Source: Propionivibrio dicarboxylicus
GTDB lineage: Bacteria; Pseudomonadota; Gammaproteobacteria; Burkholderiales; Rhodocyclaceae
Assembly (NCBI GenBank): GCA_945902805.1
Contig: CAMDMZ010000014.1
Span: 42,149 to 106,148 of the forward strand
DNA length: 64,000 bases
Direction: 5' to 3'
Shown: piece after piece, positions 63,658-64,000 of the stretch
Layout: each line of letters begins with the position of its first letter
Numbering within the stretch: the first letter of the stretch is position 1
Notes under the pieces: model-generated
Database searches by the model: none
Told to the model about the DNA's origin: nothing
The model's input: the letters and a program-made list of their open reading frames with translations, nothing else
Translations under genes and position numbers: made by a program

Positions 63658-64000
63658 GGTGCCACCTTGACCAGCGCGTCGACGACCTTGATCCGTGTTT
63701 CGGCGTTGAGCGCGCGCTGGCTATGCACGATCACTTCGGTATCGGCGGCGAGGCCATCGAGAATCTGGGTCATGCCAGCGGTCGAGGTCGCTCCGGCTTT
63801 GATCGGCACGAATACTGCCCGGCCGTCCTGGCGGCGCCAGACGCCATCGACCTGACCGATGCGCTTGATTGCCGTCGTCGGCACCGCCAACGCTTTCTCG
63901 ACCGGCGGCAGGTGGAGGCGGACTTCCGCCAGTTCGCCGATGGCGAGATTGTCCGGCGGCGACGCAAATGCAACATTGGCGATACGTTCTTCGGCGACGG
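63654..64000 (-). CDS. periplasmic adaptor (HlyD/MacA-like), N-terminal part outside window
   Basis: About 115 C-terminal residues are visible. ELAEVRLHLPPVEKALAVPT and VFVPIKAGATSTAGMTQILD match the beta-barrel and proximal domains of efflux adaptors. The gene runs past base 64000. It feeds the permease and ATPase genes that overlap it. Confidence 0.85.
   Translation of the reverse strand, partial: VAEERIANVAFASPPDNLAIGELAEVRLHLPPVEKALAVPTTAIKRIGQVDGVWRRQDGRAVFVPIKAGATSTAGMTQILDGLAADTEVIVHSQRALNAETRIKVVDALVKVAP

Overview
The window looks like a chromosomal stretch of a facultatively denitrifying betaproteobacterium, most likely in the Rhodocyclales. This rests on gene content (nirS/nirCFDLGH, norCB/norQD, ubiUVT, a RegB/RegA pair) and a GC-rich, densely overlapping gene layout; I have no marker gene that fixes the genus. 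No prophage, transposase, CRISPR array or rRNA was seen. There is one tRNA (Asp, GTC). Layout: 1-9.7 kb (minus strand) holds a partial membrane PAS sensor, then a transcription unit reading ubiU-ubiV-ubiT-nnrS-histidine kinase-response regulator-GGDEF/EAL protein, headed by an FNR-type promoter. 9.8-11.8 kb has lemA and two TPM-domain genes. 11.8-16.5 kb (minus) has two alpha/beta hydrolases and two wax ester synthase/DGAT-like genes. 16.6-18.9 kb is a single gene that fuses a cyclic-nucleotide-binding domain, acetate kinase and a PduL-type phosphotransacylase. 19-20.4 kb has a candidate small RNA, a small gene, tRNA-Asp and a small membrane protein. 20.4-28.2 kb is the nitric oxide reductase region (norC, norB, norE-like, norF-like, norQ, DUF4870-like protein, membrane polyferredoxin, norD, Crp/Fnr regulator). 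28.2-38.1 kb is the nitrite reductase region (nirS, periplasmic heme and copper proteins, nirC, nirF, nirDL, nirG, nirH, Tat-exported flavoprotein); nirJ and nirE are absent here. 38.2-41.4 kb has an HD-GYP regulator, a CZB-type chemoreceptor and a PAS protein. 41.5-44.6 kb (minus) has a diheme cytochrome c, SCO, ankyrin and DUF411 genes. 44.9-50.3 kb has a divergent membrane pyrophosphatase, an unknown partner, RegB/RegA and a small membrane peptide. 50.5-59.5 kb is a probable copper-handling/metalloprotein assembly region ending in a CopA-type ATPase, a GIY-YIG gene and a TauE/SafE-like protein. 59.5-64 kb (minus) has a Sel1 protein, Crp/Fnr regulator, HPP protein and a tripartite ABC exporter cut by the window edge. 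How it works together: nitrite is reduced by cytochrome cd1 (NirS, heme d1 partly made by NirFDLGH), nitric oxide by NorBC, with quinone made without oxygen through UbiUVT and NO stress handled by NnrS. At least seven TTGAT-N4-ATCAA-like sites sit in front of these units, consistent with control by the Crp/Fnr protein at 27.5 kb or another FNR/DNR protein. RegB/RegA probably adds redox control through a 17-bp palindrome seen four times. Two features stand out. First, a 26-bp sequence occurs 14 times, in both orientations, inside genes and between them. Within genes it is read in strongly preferred frames and seems to replace rather than interrupt the native sequence, which is how DNA uptake sequences behave. 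Second, the acetate kinase fusion puts acetyl-CoA-to-acetate conversion and a likely cyclic-nucleotide sensor on one chain.
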